A DNA stretch of 64,000 nucleotides from Leptospira noguchii serovar Panama str. CZ214 (GTDB lineage: Bacteria > Spirochaetota > Leptospiria > Leptospirales > Leptospiraceae). A program made the position numbers and the translations under genes. The stretch is from positions 62,001 to 126,000 of the forward strand of contig NZ_AKWY02000001.1 of the NCBI RefSeq assembly GCF_000306255.2, given 5' to 3'. Shown piece after piece: positions 1 to 11,306 of this stretch. The notes beneath the pieces are model-generated. The model saw nothing but the letters and a program-made list of their open reading frames with translations, was not told the DNA's origin and did not search any database. How positions within the stretch are numbered: the first letter of the stretch is position 1; each line of letters starts with the position of its first letter.

Positions 1-94
<94 letters not shown>

Positions 95-209
95 AGAAAA
101 AAACTAATACTTTACCGAGTTTGTGCAACACATTTTTTAATGAGTTGCTTTGAATCCAAGATTTCCCAGATTAAAACTAAGAATTCATTTGGATCTTACT
201 AAGTTGTAC

Positions 210-1757
210 ATGTTAAGAAATTTATTTTTTTTCTTCTGTTTGGTGACTCATCCGATATTTTCTACGAGTATAATATTTCTTCCGGGAAAAATGGACGGAA
301 GATTGCCGGCGACTTTAGAAAGAATCGATGACAGATCTCAAGAAATTTCTAAATTTGGGGCTTTTTATGCAAACTTGTTACTAAGGGCAAAAATAGATAC
401 TACTGAAAAAGTCAGAGATAAAGAAATTTTTAACAAGTTCAAAAACTCACGTTTTGCAAAAGAAGATTTTTTGAAAATTTGTTCCGAATTATCGACGGAC
501 CTTTTAGTTAGAGATGAAATCACTTTTCAAAATAATATTACTCTCGATCGAGTTTTATACGATTGTTCTCAAAAACGATTGGAAGAATTTCACCTTTCGG
601 AAAAGTCCGATCTTTTCGTTTTAATGCGTTCTATGACGGAACGTTCTTTTCCCTGGATTCCTTTTAAAAAAAGACAAACCACTGTTTCAGTAGCAAATAA
701 GAGTTCCAGAGAATTGATTTTTGTAATCGATTTATCTCCTTCTTTTCAAAGAGAAAGAGAAGAATGGGTTCGATTTGTTAAAAATGCTTCTTGGGATTCT
801 TTGACTGGAATTCGTATCGTAACTTTTTCCGAAGGAAAAGTTTCTATCCTTCCAAAAGCGGGTTCTTTAGCAGAATTGAGAACTCAGATTGGAAGTCTAA
901 AGTCGTTTGGAAAATCTAGTTTAGAGGATTTGTCAGAAGCATTATTTAGCATAAAACGCACGTTAGTCGGTTCAGCTTCTAAGTCTCAGGACATAATCAT
1001 TCTTACAAATGCAAAGGGAAAAATTCCCAATCCTGCTTTGGCTTCCTCGGTTCAAAATTTACGGTTTTCCGGTTATCGAATTTTATTGTTTACGGCACCT
1101 TACTTTTCCGCTTCTCAAATGAGATATTACAACGGAATCTTTCCCAAAGGAAATTTGTTTGATATAACGTATTTTAAAAAAATCAGCACGGTCAAAGATT
1201 CAAAAACTTTAATATTTCGGGGAAGACAGATTTATTTTACGTATTCCGAAATTTCTCCTAATCAAACTTTGTCTGAATCTTCGCTTAACAAAGTTTCTTA
1301 TTCGGGAAAGTATATGGAATCGGAATCGATCAATCCCTTGAATTTTACCGAAGTTTATTCTGAATTAACGGGTGATAAAATTCTCGCTTCCGATGTTTTA
1401 CAAACAAATCTTACTTTTTTACTTTCCGGAGTTTTATTAAAGGATGAATTTAGAGGAATGGGTGAAACAGAAATTTTAGTAAAATCAGGTGAAAAGGCCT
1501 ATTGGATTTTTCTTCCGCAAGGAATGAAAATTCCACAAGTGGATGAACAAGTCCAGTATCAAACAACATATGTTCCGTCTGTAAATTCGATAGACGGTGT
1601 TGCAAACGTTGCAAATCTAACGGAAACCTATAAAATTTCCCCGTCCCAGATTTTAGAATGTACTCCCATTCAAGTAAGAAATTATTTTCAGAATACAAAT
1701 AAAAGTTCCTTTGAATGTATAATCCGAGGTAGAGTTCTACAGGTCAAAGGATTATAA
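210..1757 (+). CDS. Exported von Willebrand factor A-like protein
   Basis: Hypothetical exported protein. The ATG at 210 is preferred because it opens a signal-peptide-like segment (MLRNLFFFFCLVTHPIFS). The longer open frame starts at a TTG at 150, would add 20 charged residues and has no clear ribosome site. Around residues 165-300 there is a vWA-like fold: a hydrophobic strand ending in D-L-S-P-S, which resembles the metal-binding DxSxS motif, and a later strand DIIILTNAKG. vWA domains usually mediate protein contacts through a metal ion. The rest is unrecognised. The gene ends 22 bases before the AAA+ regulator and probably shares its transcript. Envelope location is inferred from the signal peptide. 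Confidence 0.75.
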   Translation: MLRNLFFFFCLVTHPIFSTSIIFLPGKMDGRLPATLERIDDRSQEISKFGAFYANLLLRAKIDTTEKVRDKEIFNKFKNSRFAKEDFLKICSELSTDLLVRDEITFQNNITLDRVLYDCSQKRLEEFHLSEKSDLFVLMRSMTERSFPWIPFKKRQTTVSVANKSSRELIFVIDLSPSFQREREEWVRFVKNASWDSLTGIRIVTFSEGKVSILPKAGSLAELRTQIGSLKSFGKSSLEDLSEALFSIKRTLVGSASKSQDIIILTNAKGKIPNPALASSVQNLRFSGYRILLFTAPYFSASQMRYYNGIFPKGNLFDITYFKKISTVKDSKTLIFRGRQIYFTYSEISPNQTLSESSLNKVSYSGKYMESESINPLNFTEVYSELTGDKILASDVLQTNLTFLLSGVLLKDEFRGMGETEILVKSGEKAYWIFLPQGMKIPQVDEQVQYQTTYVPSVNSIDGVANVANLTETYKISPSQILECTPIQVRNYFQNTNKSSFECIIRGRVLQVKGL

Positions 1758-1779
1758 TCTTTACAAAAGGACTCTTCAC

Positions 1780-3703
<1,924 letters not shown>

Positions 3704-4125
3704 CTATTTTTATTGGGTAATTATTTTGTTTCTTTTTTAAAAATATAAAAGTCGTTTTAGGAAATTTTTATTAAATTCAAAAAGAATAATGTTCAACTTA
3801 TACATGAAATCGTTGTTTGGTGATTATTGTTTTTTTTAAAATTGTTATAAGTTTCTTTTAGAATTTTATTAATTCTCCGCCGGTCCTAAATTTTCTTAAA
3901 AATGTGGGAACTTACACAATTCATAAATCTAACAAACGATCTTAAAATCAGTAAATTACTGAAATGAGACTTAATCTGTGGGAACTACTGCAAAACTCTA
4001 AATTTTTCTGGAAAATCTAGGAACTCACACAAATTTCCTTTTAAAACTTGCCTAAACAAAATTCATTGGCTCTTTTTTTAAAACAAGTCCTTAAGATACA
4101 AAATAAAGTCTCCGAAGATTAAATT
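3704..4125. other. Intergenic region with GTGGGAACT repeats
   Basis: No gene is supported here. The stretch is AT-rich and carries three copies of a short motif found elsewhere in the window: TGTGGGAACTTACACAA at 3903-3919, CTGTGGGAACTACTGCAAA at 3976-3994 and a weaker form TAGGAACTCACACAAAT at 4018-4034. It separates holA (minus) from the small plus-strand gene at 4126, so it should hold divergent promoters, but none could be fixed by eye. Confidence 0.6.
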
Positions 4126-4341
4126 ATGAATATTAGTTCCGGAGTCCAGAGGATTTCTTTCCCAAACGAAGCTTTGACATATGTAAGTCCTGCTCGTATG
4201 GGAGGAAAAGTGAACGCTGTGGAACCGATTCGCCGTGAGGATTTTAATTCTGATCGAAATACTCACGGAACAAATTTTTCTACTTCGCCAAAGGAATCTT
4301 TACCTACTACACGTGGAAGTCTAATCGATTTTTACGCTTGA
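4126..4341 (+). CDS. Small hypothetical protein (71 aa)
   Basis: Short open frame starting at ATG ([20 protein letters not shown]), rich in Ser, Asn and Arg, with no signal peptide, membrane segment or known motif. It is kept because it fills the space between the repeat region and maf, has an ATG start and coding-like composition, and its opposite-strand shadow (4078-4266) is less plausible. The ribosome site is weak. It ends 10 bases inside the 3' end of maf on the opposite strand. Function unknown; it may be Leptospira-specific. Confidence 0.5.
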   Translation: MNISSGVQRISFPNEALTYVSPARMGGKVNAVEPIRREDFNSDRNTHGTNFSTSPKESLPTTRGSLIDFYA

Positions 4342-4895
4342 TTTCCTTTTAGATATTTTTTCCAAAGTTCGTGATATTGAAAAAACATTCGAATCGGAAA
4401 ACCTAATATATTTGTATAAGATCCTTCGAAAGACTTAACTGGACCTTCTAAATCTTGAACCCCATAACTTCCCGCTTTATCAAAGGGAGAATATTTTTCG
4501 ATATATTTTCTGATTTTCTCTTTGTCCCAAGTATGGAAATGAACTTTAGAGGAATCGAATGCGAATTGTTCTAATCCTTTATAATAAATTCCTAATCCAG
4601 AATAAACAATATGAGTTTTTCCCGATAGTTCTTTGAGCATTTCCATCGCTTGCGAAAAATTTTCCGGTTTTTGTAAAATTGAATTTTCTTGGACTACAAT
4701 TGTATCACAGGAAATTAAAAGTTCATCTTTGGATCTAGTACCTAACTTGGATAATGAAATCCTTTTTAAATATTCCAAAGGACGCTCGTTTTTCAAAGAA
4801 CTTTCGTCTATATCTTCCGATTCAATTCTAAAATCAAGATCCAAGGACTCTAAAACTTGTTTTCTACGTGGAGATTTGGATCTAAGTACAATCAT
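4332..4895 (-). CDS. maf: Maf-family nucleotide pyrophosphatase
   Basis: Maf/HAM1-superfamily protein. Family members hydrolyse non-canonical or surplus nucleoside triphosphates (dTTP, UTP or modified forms) to monophosphates in the cytosol. Visible motifs are S-K-S-P-R-R at residues 6-11, S-C-D-T-I-V-V around 62-68, D-K-A-G-S-Y-G-V-Q at 139-147 and the C-terminal [10 protein letters not shown]. All match the conserved Maf motifs and the 187-residue length is typical. It begins with ATG at 4895 and overlaps the small plus-strand gene by 10 bases at its end. The exact substrate cannot be told from sequence. Confidence 0.9.
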   Translation of the reverse strand: MIVLRSKSPRRKQVLESLDLDFRIESEDIDESSLKNERPLEYLKRISLSKLGTRSKDELLISCDTIVVQENSILQKPENFSQAMEMLKELSGKTHIVYSGLGIYYKGLEQFAFDSSKVHFHTWDKEKIRKYIEKYSPFDKAGSYGVQDLEGPVKSFEGSYTNILGFPIRMFFQYHELWKKYLKGNQA

Positions 4896-4955
4896 TAATC
4901 CATAGTCTAAGAAAAGCCTTGCTTTGCATTCGTTTTCCTGCCGATATTGATAGAG

Positions 4956-5846
4956 ATGAAAGAGAATCGATTAACTCAATGCGATCAAATCGGACATATA
5001 TTTTGTGTTTTGATTCTGATCTGGAACGTATCTATTTTTTCACAAACCGTTTCAAATGAATCTAAAGATCCTAAAGAAAAACAAAAAACACAATCTGATC
5101 GAGAATTGATAGAAACAGGTAAATTAGAATCAGTTCGAAAAAAAGCCTATCTCGGATTAAAAGGAATTCGAATTTCTCTCCTCAATTTTGGTAAAAAACA
5201 AGAATTAGATAAACTTGCAAACGATTACGGACAAGCCGAAACTTTATATGTCAAGGCAGAATACGGTAATGCTACGACTGCGTTTGAAAATATTTTTAAA
5301 TCGATCATCCCGTTTGAGGAATCAATTCGGAAAGACTACGAAAATAAAACAATTCAATTGAGTCAGGAACTGGTGCCTTTGATTGTGACAATTCGGTTAG
5401 ACGAAAAAAATAAAAATCGTTCTATTTTACCTGTATTAGAAAAATATTATATTCGTTTTGGAGAAACATCCAAGGCTTCTACTCAAGAGTTGGAAAAAGG
5501 AGATAGAACCTTGGCTTTGTATTATCAAAGACAAGCGCTTCTTTCTCTCTATCAAACTAAAATTTTACTCGGAAAAAATGAGGACTCCGCTCTTTCTCTT
5601 TCGGATAGGGTTTCTAAAAATAAGGTTCTGGATTTGGATTATTTAAAACCTGAAGAATTGTTGTATTGGGACGACGCGGAAGGGCATTTAAATACGGAAG
5701 CGGAATCGATCCGGAAAAAAGAAAGAATTAGAACTTTAAAATCTTACGAATGGAGGTTGGGAATTTCTACCGAAAAAAACCAATCTAAAAAAGAAAATGA
5801 AGTCAAAAATCAAAATACCAATGGTGAAAACAAAATAAAACCTTAA
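4956..5846 (+). CDS. Exported helical protein, hypothetical
   Basis: An N-terminal hydrophobic segment ([18 protein letters not shown], residues about 10-28) looks like a signal peptide. The mature part is charged and largely helical, with TPR-like or coiled stretches (for example [20 protein letters not shown]) and a Lys/Asn-rich tail. No catalytic motif is seen. The open frame extends to a TTG at 4947; the ATG at 4956 is chosen as the more usual start, although neither has a good ribosome site. It is divergent from maf (60 bases apart). Probably periplasmic; function unknown. Confidence 0.7.
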   Translation: MKENRLTQCDQIGHIFCVLILIWNVSIFSQTVSNESKDPKEKQKTQSDRELIETGKLESVRKKAYLGLKGIRISLLNFGKKQELDKLANDYGQAETLYVKAEYGNATTAFENIFKSIIPFEESIRKDYENKTIQLSQELVPLIVTIRLDEKNKNRSILPVLEKYYIRFGETSKASTQELEKGDRTLALYYQRQALLSLYQTKILLGKNEDSALSLSDRVSKNKVLDLDYLKPEELLYWDDAEGHLNTEAESIRKKERIRTLKSYEWRLGISTEKNQSKKENEVKNQNTNGENKIKP

Positions 5847-6030
5847 TATTAACATGAGTTTGGCATAACGCGAAAGGGATCGACGCGAGGTAAATAAATT
5901 GAAATTAAATACGAAATATTGCATTACATTTTCTGCATACAATTTATTTACCAGAGCCGAGAGCCCGGTCCGGCTGCCTGTGGCAAGCCGGATTCGCCCA
6001 GATTTTCCCCACGAACTTACGTTAATATTA
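5834..6030. repeat. Nested inverted repeats with a GC-rich core
   Basis: An outer inverted repeat, TAATATTAAC at 5834-5843 and GTTAATATTA at 6021-6030, encloses an inner one, GGTAAATAAATTG at 5889-5901 and CAATTTATTTACC at 5940-5952. Between the inner arm and the outer end lies a stretch of much higher GC than its surroundings (5953-6010), itself rich in CCGG-type half-palindromes. The left part holds CGCGAAAGGGATCGACGCG. The right boundary meets the left end of a 100-bp mobile-like element. It could be a remnant of an inserted element; identity unknown. Confidence 0.55.
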
Positions 6031-6128
6031 TGATTTTTGAAAAATGAATCTTCATCAGTTTTTCTTTGATGGAAACGGTAATTAAAATAATTTTGTTAAT
6101 TGTGCTATGGAATTTTTCAACAACTCTA
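6029..6128 (+). mobile_element. MITE-like element, family 1, copy A
   Basis: About 100 bp. The right end AATTTTTCAACAACTCTA is intact. The left end has decayed to TATGATTTTTGAAAAATG, where the family norm is TAGAGTTGTTGAAAAATK. The interior keeps the family landmarks GGAAACGGT and TTTTGTTAAT. It lies in the gap between the exported protein ending at 5846 and the lipoprotein gene at 6359. Confidence 0.75.
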
Positions 6129-6130
6129 AT

Positions 6131-6252
6131 ATATGATATTTTTCGTAATAAATAATTTTAGTTTTGTTGTGATTGTTTGTTTTTAACAATTCTATTGTAT
6201 ATAAAGAGTATATGATGTTTTTCATAATAATAATTTTAGTTTTGTCGCGATT
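6131..6252. repeat. Pair of 43-bp direct repeats
   Basis: Copy 1 at 6131-6173 and copy 2 at 6210-6252 share TATGAT, TTTTTC, then AATAATTTTAGTTTTGT, with a few substitutions and a one-base gap. Period is about 79 bases. They lie just right of element copy A and upstream of the lipoprotein gene at 6359. They could be a local duplication; no coding content. Confidence 0.7.
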
Positions 6253-6358
6253 TGTGGTAATTTAATCTTTTTGGTAAAAAACTATTTTAAAGATTATTGG
6301 TTTATTTTTTAGAATTTTAGAATGTGTTAAAGTAATAAAATAAAAGGTTTAAATTTCG

Positions 6359-6853
6359 ATGAATCATTTTAAAATGTTCTATAAAAAACTTTGGATTTGT
6401 TTTTTCATTTTTTTGGTTTTTCCATCTTGCAGAAGAGGTAGTTTTGATCGTATTAAAGAATCTAGTTTTCAACATCTTTGTAAGGAATATCTTCTCTTTT
6501 GCGAATATATTGTCGCTAAAATCGATATGTTTGATTGTGATCCACTGCATAATACTTATGAAAGAGACGGAACTCATTATATAGATCGGGAAGTTCTTGC
6601 GGATGATCTAACGATCGAAAAAGAAGAAAAAGACACAGAAGTTTTCAATCCGTATTCCGAAAAAAAAACTAAAAAAGAAAAATCAAAAGACACAAATGCA
6701 GACTTCGGAAAAAATATTCGAATCGATCCACGCAAACTTATTCGTGTTTTTGATACGGAACAAGGAAGAAAACCCTCTATCGCAAATGGTTCGGAATCTA
6801 TCGAAGATATTCGTCCTTGTTATCCGGTAAAACAACAATACAATCGGGAGTAA
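6359..6853 (+). CDS. Putative lipoprotein
   Basis: Begins with a lipoprotein signal peptide: basic start, hydrophobic core and a lipobox V-F-P-S-C with the lipidated Cys at residue 24. The mature protein (about 140 residues) is strongly charged, with a Lys/Glu-rich middle (EKEEKDTEVFNPYSEKKTKK) and Cys at about residues 41, 48, 60 and 153. No family recognised. AAAAGG lies about 12 bases before the ATG. The stop is only 4 bases before the SDR gene, so the two are probably co-transcribed. Likely anchored on the inner or outer membrane. Confidence 0.75.
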   Translation: MNHFKMFYKKLWICFFIFLVFPSCRRGSFDRIKESSFQHLCKEYLLFCEYIVAKIDMFDCDPLHNTYERDGTHYIDREVLADDLTIEKEEKDTEVFNPYSEKKTKKEKSKDTNADFGKNIRIDPRKLIRVFDTEQGRKPSIANGSESIEDIRPCYPVKQQYNRE

Positions 6854-6857
6854 TCCA

Positions 6858-7601
6858 TTGAACGATTTATTCAACGTAAAAAATAAAACGGTTTTAGTTA
6901 CCGGTTCTACTCGAGGAATTGGAAGATATTTTGCAGAAGGTTTTAAAAATGCTGGGGCCATCGTTTATGGAACCGGGTCTTCTCAAGAATCAATCAATAA
7001 GTTTGATGGTTCTGGGATTAAAGGTTTTGCCGCGGATATTCGTCAACCGGATGTAATGACTCCAATTATCGAATCCATTGTCAAAGAACACGGAAAGTTA
7101 GATGTACTTGTAAATAATGCCGGAATTGCCTCTAATAAACCCGCAGCTTTTCTAAAAGAAGACGAAATCGAATCTATCATCCAGACAAATTTTACGGGAG
7201 TATTTAGAACTTGTACTGCTTATTACAAGATTCATAAAAAGAAAGGTGGAAATATTATCAATATTGCATCTATTTTAGGAATGAGAGGAACAAAATTAGC
7301 TTCCGTTTATTCTGGGACCAAAGGTGCGGTAATTAATATGACTCGTGCTCTTGCAGTCGAATGGATTGGTTCCGGTTATCGAGTGAATGCAATTTGTCCT
7401 GGCTTTATCGATACGGATATGACGGAAATGATTAAGGAAAAACCGGACGTTTTAGAACAAATGACCAATGCGATTCCGATGGGAAGACTTGGAAAACCAG
7501 AAGATTTAGTTGGGGCAGCAATTTTTTTTGCTAGCGACGCCTCTTCTTATGTAACGGGACAAACGATTGTAGTGGACGGAGGAATTACCGCAGGACTTTA
7601 A
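6858..7601 (+). CDS. SDR-family oxidoreductase (FabG-like)
   Basis: Classical short-chain dehydrogenase/reductase of 247 residues. The cofactor-binding T-G-S-T-R-G-I-G is at residues 15-22, N-N-A-G at 86-89 and the catalytic Ser138, Tyr151 and Lys155 are all present (Y-S-G-T-K). The C-terminus V-D-G-G-I is typical. The family reduces or oxidises carbonyls with NAD(P)H; it may be a 3-oxoacyl-ACP reductase or a gluconate-type dehydrogenase, and sequence alone does not decide. Start is TTG with GGGAG seven bases upstream. It sits between a lipoprotein gene (4 bases) and the YrdC gene (16 bases), probably one operon. Confidence 0.88.
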   Translation: MNDLFNVKNKTVLVTGSTRGIGRYFAEGFKNAGAIVYGTGSSQESINKFDGSGIKGFAADIRQPDVMTPIIESIVKEHGKLDVLVNNAGIASNKPAAFLKEDEIESIIQTNFTGVFRTCTAYYKIHKKKGGNIINIASILGMRGTKLASVYSGTKGAVINMTRALAVEWIGSGYRVNAICPGFIDTDMTEMIKEKPDVLEQMTNAIPMGRLGKPEDLVGAAIFFASDASSYVTGQTIVVDGGITAGL

Positions 7602-7603
7602 AA

Positions 7604-8226
<623 letters not shown>

Positions 8227-8438
8227 TCTAGGTCGAATTAAAATTTTTCTAATCGTTTTAAAAATTCTTAAAAATATTATTTAGCATAAACTTAATTTTC
8301 CGTTTTATGAAAGTTTAACTCCGCAAAAAAATAAATTCCCAAAAATCATCACTCAAAACTGATTAAAATAAAATACGATTTCGTCTCTTCTATCTAAGAC
8401 TTGTTTTTTAGATGCGAAAACAAGTTCGAACGTTGATC

Positions 8439-10121
8439 ATGAAACAATTTTTATTTCTGCTTTTGGTTTTTCTATTTTTGCAAAATTGTATTGCCAAGTC
8501 CGCAGAAAATCCTTGCGATACGAGTACTTCTCTTTTTTATAAATCTTTACTATTAAACTTTATTTTAACTTCCGGCAAAGCAAGTTTTTGCGGTATACAC
8601 ACGTCGGTTCAGTTACCTCCGCCTGTGATTCTCAACATAAAATCGAAAAGTACTTTAAACACAGGGTTCTTAATTGGCGAAATGGATCAGTCTGTTTCTG
8701 GAGTTCAGGTTTCTTTAGATTCGGGTCCGTTTGTGGATGCTCAAATTTTTGGTAATCAGTGGAAATTTCAACTTCCTGCTGCGAGTGTTCCAACTACAAT
8801 TCCTTTAGGCGGAATTTGGAAAGACTGGAGCTTACATACAATTTCGGTTCGATCTACTTCCAATGAATCAAATTCTGTTCCGATTACAATTACCGTTCAA
8901 AAAGGTTTGAACAAAGATATTAACGGCGATGGTTATCCGGATGCGTTGATTGGTTCTCAGCTTGCAAACCGGGTTAGGGCTTATCTTTCTCTTGGAAAAG
9001 CAAAAGGTTTAAATTCTGTTCCGATCACTTTGTTAAATGGAGCAGGGGGTTTTGGTTATTCAGTTAAGTTAGGCGACATCGATGGAGACGGATACGCTGA
9101 TGCGGTTATAGGAAGTACAACAAATACTTTCGCCGTATATTTAGGATCGATTAGTGGGCTTTCGGCAACCGCAATTAATTATATTCCTATCGGCGCTGGC
9201 GGTTTGTTGAATGTAGATGTAGGAGATATAAACGGAGACGGATTTTCAGACGTTTTAATTGGCGCACCTTATGATGTAGGAAACATCGGACGTGTTTATT
9301 CTTATTTCTCCAATGGGGTTATGGGACAAGGTGTTACTTTTGGTCAACAATTGAACAATCCTGGAAACGTAGGTAGTACTACGTTTTACGGATATGCAAT
9401 TACGTTAGGCGATATAAATGGAGATGGTAGATCGGATGCGGTTGTAGGAGCGGTCGGTTCCGCACAGATCGGAGCTTCTTTTGTTTATCTCGCTCAAGCA
9501 GCTGGAACTTTCGCGGCTTATTCTCAAACGATTGTGGGATCGGCTGTAAACGAATGGTATGCAAATTCAACAGTTACTACTGATATAAACCGGGATGGCT
9601 TTGCGGATTTATTTGTGGGAGCTTATCAAGAATCGGGTGGTGTCGGAAGAGTACATTTATATTTATCTAATTTAGGGATTCTTGTAAATACTGTCAACGG
9701 CCCGATTTCAGGATTAGTCGGATCACAAACTGGAACATCGGTAGCAACTGGAGACGTAAACGGTGACGGATTTTTGGATCTTCTTACCGGAGGTTATTCT
9801 TATACTTCTACGTTTCCAAATCAAGGTTATGCAGTTATTCATTTAACTACGGGTGATTCAACTGGTTTGATTGTGAACCCATTGAATCTCTTAACGGTTC
9901 CAGTGAATTTAGGAAATATGGGAAATTCAATCGCTTCGGTGGATATTAACGGTGACGGTTTAAGCGATGTTCTTGTAGGAGCTCCTAGTTCCGTAGGTGG
10001 AACGAATATTGGAAACGTTTACCTTTATATATCAGACGGATTTGGCGGATATACTTCGGCACCACAAACTTTTACCGAACCAGATGTAAACGGAACCTTC
10101 GGAATTTCTGTAGACTTATGA
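8439..10121 (+). CDS. FG-GAP repeat lipoprotein (integrin-like beta-propeller)
   Basis: The start at ATG 8439 gives MKQFLFLLLVFLFLQNC, a lipoprotein signal with Cys at residue 17. An upstream ATG at 8412 would add 9 basic residues. After a region of about 130 residues with an Ig-like feel there are seven calcium-binding loops of the type D-I-N-G-D-G-x-x-D (for example DINGDGYPD, DIDGDGYAD, DINGDGRSD, DVNGDGFLD). One is altered to D-I-N-R-D-G. These mark FG-GAP repeats, so a seven-bladed propeller like integrin alpha is expected. Likely surface or periplasmic; a binding role is inferred. It stands alone, with 360 bases of repeats downstream. Confidence 0.88.
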   Translation: MKQFLFLLLVFLFLQNCIAKSAENPCDTSTSLFYKSLLLNFILTSGKASFCGIHTSVQLPPPVILNIKSKSTLNTGFLIGEMDQSVSGVQVSLDSGPFVDAQIFGNQWKFQLPAASVPTTIPLGGIWKDWSLHTISVRSTSNESNSVPITITVQKGLNKDINGDGYPDALIGSQLANRVRAYLSLGKAKGLNSVPITLLNGAGGFGYSVKLGDIDGDGYADAVIGSTTNTFAVYLGSISGLSATAINYIPIGAGGLLNVDVGDINGDGFSDVLIGAPYDVGNIGRVYSYFSNGVMGQGVTFGQQLNNPGNVGSTTFYGYAITLGDINGDGRSDAVVGAVGSAQIGASFVYLAQAAGTFAAYSQTIVGSAVNEWYANSTVTTDINRDGFADLFVGAYQESGGVGRVHLYLSNLGILVNTVNGPISGLVGSQTGTSVATGDVNGDGFLDLLTGGYSYTSTFPNQGYAVIHLTTGDSTGLIVNPLNLLTVPVNLGNMGNSIASVDINGDGLSDVLVGAPSSVGGTNIGNVYLYISDGFGGYTSAPQTFTEPDVNGTFGISVDL

Positions 10122-10230
10122 TTTGGATCTTTGTTCTATTTAGAATTATATAATAAAATCATAATATAAAAATGAATAGCTAACGGGAAGTTTTGTTAAA
10201 AAATTAATCTTATTTTTTTATTAAAACAAA

Positions 10231-10332
10231 TAGAGTTGTTGAAAAATTAATTCTCCAACTGTTTTTCTATCTCATGGAAACGGTTGATTAAAGCAGTTTG
10301 GTCAGTTGAACTAGGAATTTTCAACAACTCTA
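10231..10332 (+). mobile_element. MITE-like element, family 1, copy B
   Basis: Complete 102-bp copy. The left end TAGAGTTGTTGAAAAATT and right end AATTTTCAACAACTCTA form near-perfect inverted repeats of about 17 bases. The interior has CATGGAAACGGTTGATT and AAGCAGTTTGGT, as in the other copies. It is flanked by TA on each side (either target duplication or part of the ends). No coding capacity. Confidence 0.85.
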
Positions 10333-10379
10333 ATGTATAAAATCGTTTGTAAGTATGAATTTTTTAACAATTTTATTAT

Positions 10380-10482
10380 TAGAGTTGTAAAAAAATAAAT
10401 TCTACATCTATTTCTATTTTATAGAAACGGCCAATTGAAGCAGTTTTGTTAATCGGCATTATAAAATTTTTCAGCAACTCTA
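10380..10482 (+). mobile_element. MITE-like element, family 1, copy C
   Basis: Complete 103-bp copy with ends TAGAGTTGTAAAAAAATA and AAATTTTTCAGCAACTCTA. The interior reads ATAGAAACGGCCAATTGAAG. Its right end touches the stop codon of the minus-strand lipoprotein gene (TAA at 10483-10485). Confidence 0.85.
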
Positions 10483-11268
10483 TTATTTTCTATTTAATTC
10501 TAAAAACTCATATTCTAATTTACTTAAGCTGAATTTTCCATTTAATTCTTCAAAGTCGCTTTGTAATTGAATATTTAATTCTTCATCGATTAACCATTTT
10601 CCGTTGGTATTTAGTGTAACACTTGAATTAGATTTATGAGATCCATCTTTTTCCCTATATTTCACTATTTTTTCAGCTTTAAATAAGCCATCAGAATAAA
10701 AGTTTATGGTTATAAATTTTTGAAGAATTTCTTCCGGTAGGCTGTTTGGTCTGAAATAATTGTTTGTGTATTGTGAATACTTAGAATAAAAATCTCTACA
10801 TTCCCTTGTATAACAAGATATATCAGTTATGTCGGACTTTATAAAGTAGAGAGTATCTATTTTTTTATTTGTACTTACTTTCCAAGTACTCATTAATAAT
10901 TTATTAATATTGATAGATGCATTCATTTTTTTTAAGTAAATAACACCTAAATCCCATTTAGAACCTTTTTTCCCGCCTCCTCCACGTGGATCAAAAGTAT
11001 AAATTTCGTTTTTATAAAACCCTTCTTTTTTAATTATCTCTGATATAAGAAGTGGCGGAGCTTCCAGTTGAAGAAAAAACTCATAATAACGAATTTCGGG
11101 AAGTATGAATTTTCCATTTCTATCGGTAGATGTTTCTCCTACCCTACATCCTTCGACAGGATTTTTATCATAATCAACGATTGTTCCAAATAACTCAGGT
11201 CTTTTGAGTCTAGAAACACAAGATAATAATAAAATGCTAATATGTAATATAAATAAGATTCTTTTCAT
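10483..11268 (-). CDS. Putative lipoprotein with a carboxypeptidase-regulatory-like domain
   Basis: The start at 11268 gives MKRILFILHISILLLSC, a lipoprotein signal with Cys17. The longer frame to 11328 would overlap the ArsC-like gene and put 20 polar residues before the signal, so it is not favoured. Residues about 25-60 (GTIVDYDKNPVEGCRVG...TDRNGKFILPEI) resemble the carboxypeptidase regulatory beta-sandwich found in many envelope proteins. The C-terminal part (about 120-260) is unrecognised and beta-rich, with a possible lipocalin-like pattern. It follows the ArsC-like gene on the same strand by about 38 bases. Element copy C abuts its stop codon. Confidence 0.75.
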   Translation of the reverse strand: MKRILFILHISILLLSCVSRLKRPELFGTIVDYDKNPVEGCRVGETSTDRNGKFILPEIRYYEFFLQLEAPPLLISEIIKKEGFYKNEIYTFDPRGGGGKKGSKWDLGVIYLKKMNASININKLLMSTWKVSTNKKIDTLYFIKSDITDISCYTRECRDFYSKYSQYTNNYFRPNSLPEEILQKFITINFYSDGLFKAEKIVKYREKDGSHKSNSSVTLNTNGKWLIDEELNIQLQSDFEELNGKFSLSKLEYEFLELNRK

Positions 11269-11306
11269 CTGGATAATTGCAAAATGGATTGGATTATTGT
11301 AATTTT

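Larger units (their letters stand above)
5847..6358. other. Intergenic repeat-rich region
   Basis: No gene is supported. It holds the nested inverted repeats with the GC-rich core, copy A of the 100-bp element and the pair of direct repeats annotated separately. The remainder is very AT-rich. AAAAGG at about 6342-6346 probably serves as the ribosome site for the lipoprotein gene at 6359. Confidence 0.7.
10122..10482. other. Intergenic region with two mobile-like elements
   Basis: No gene is supported. It holds copies B and C of the family 1 element, separated by 47 AT-rich bases. Nothing else recognisable was seen; no clear terminator for the FG-GAP gene, although the elements' own long inverted ends could form hairpins. 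Confidence 0.7.

Noticed and set aside
4078..4266. 62-codon minus-strand frame
   Set aside because: Antisense to the small gene at 4126 and without recognisable features.
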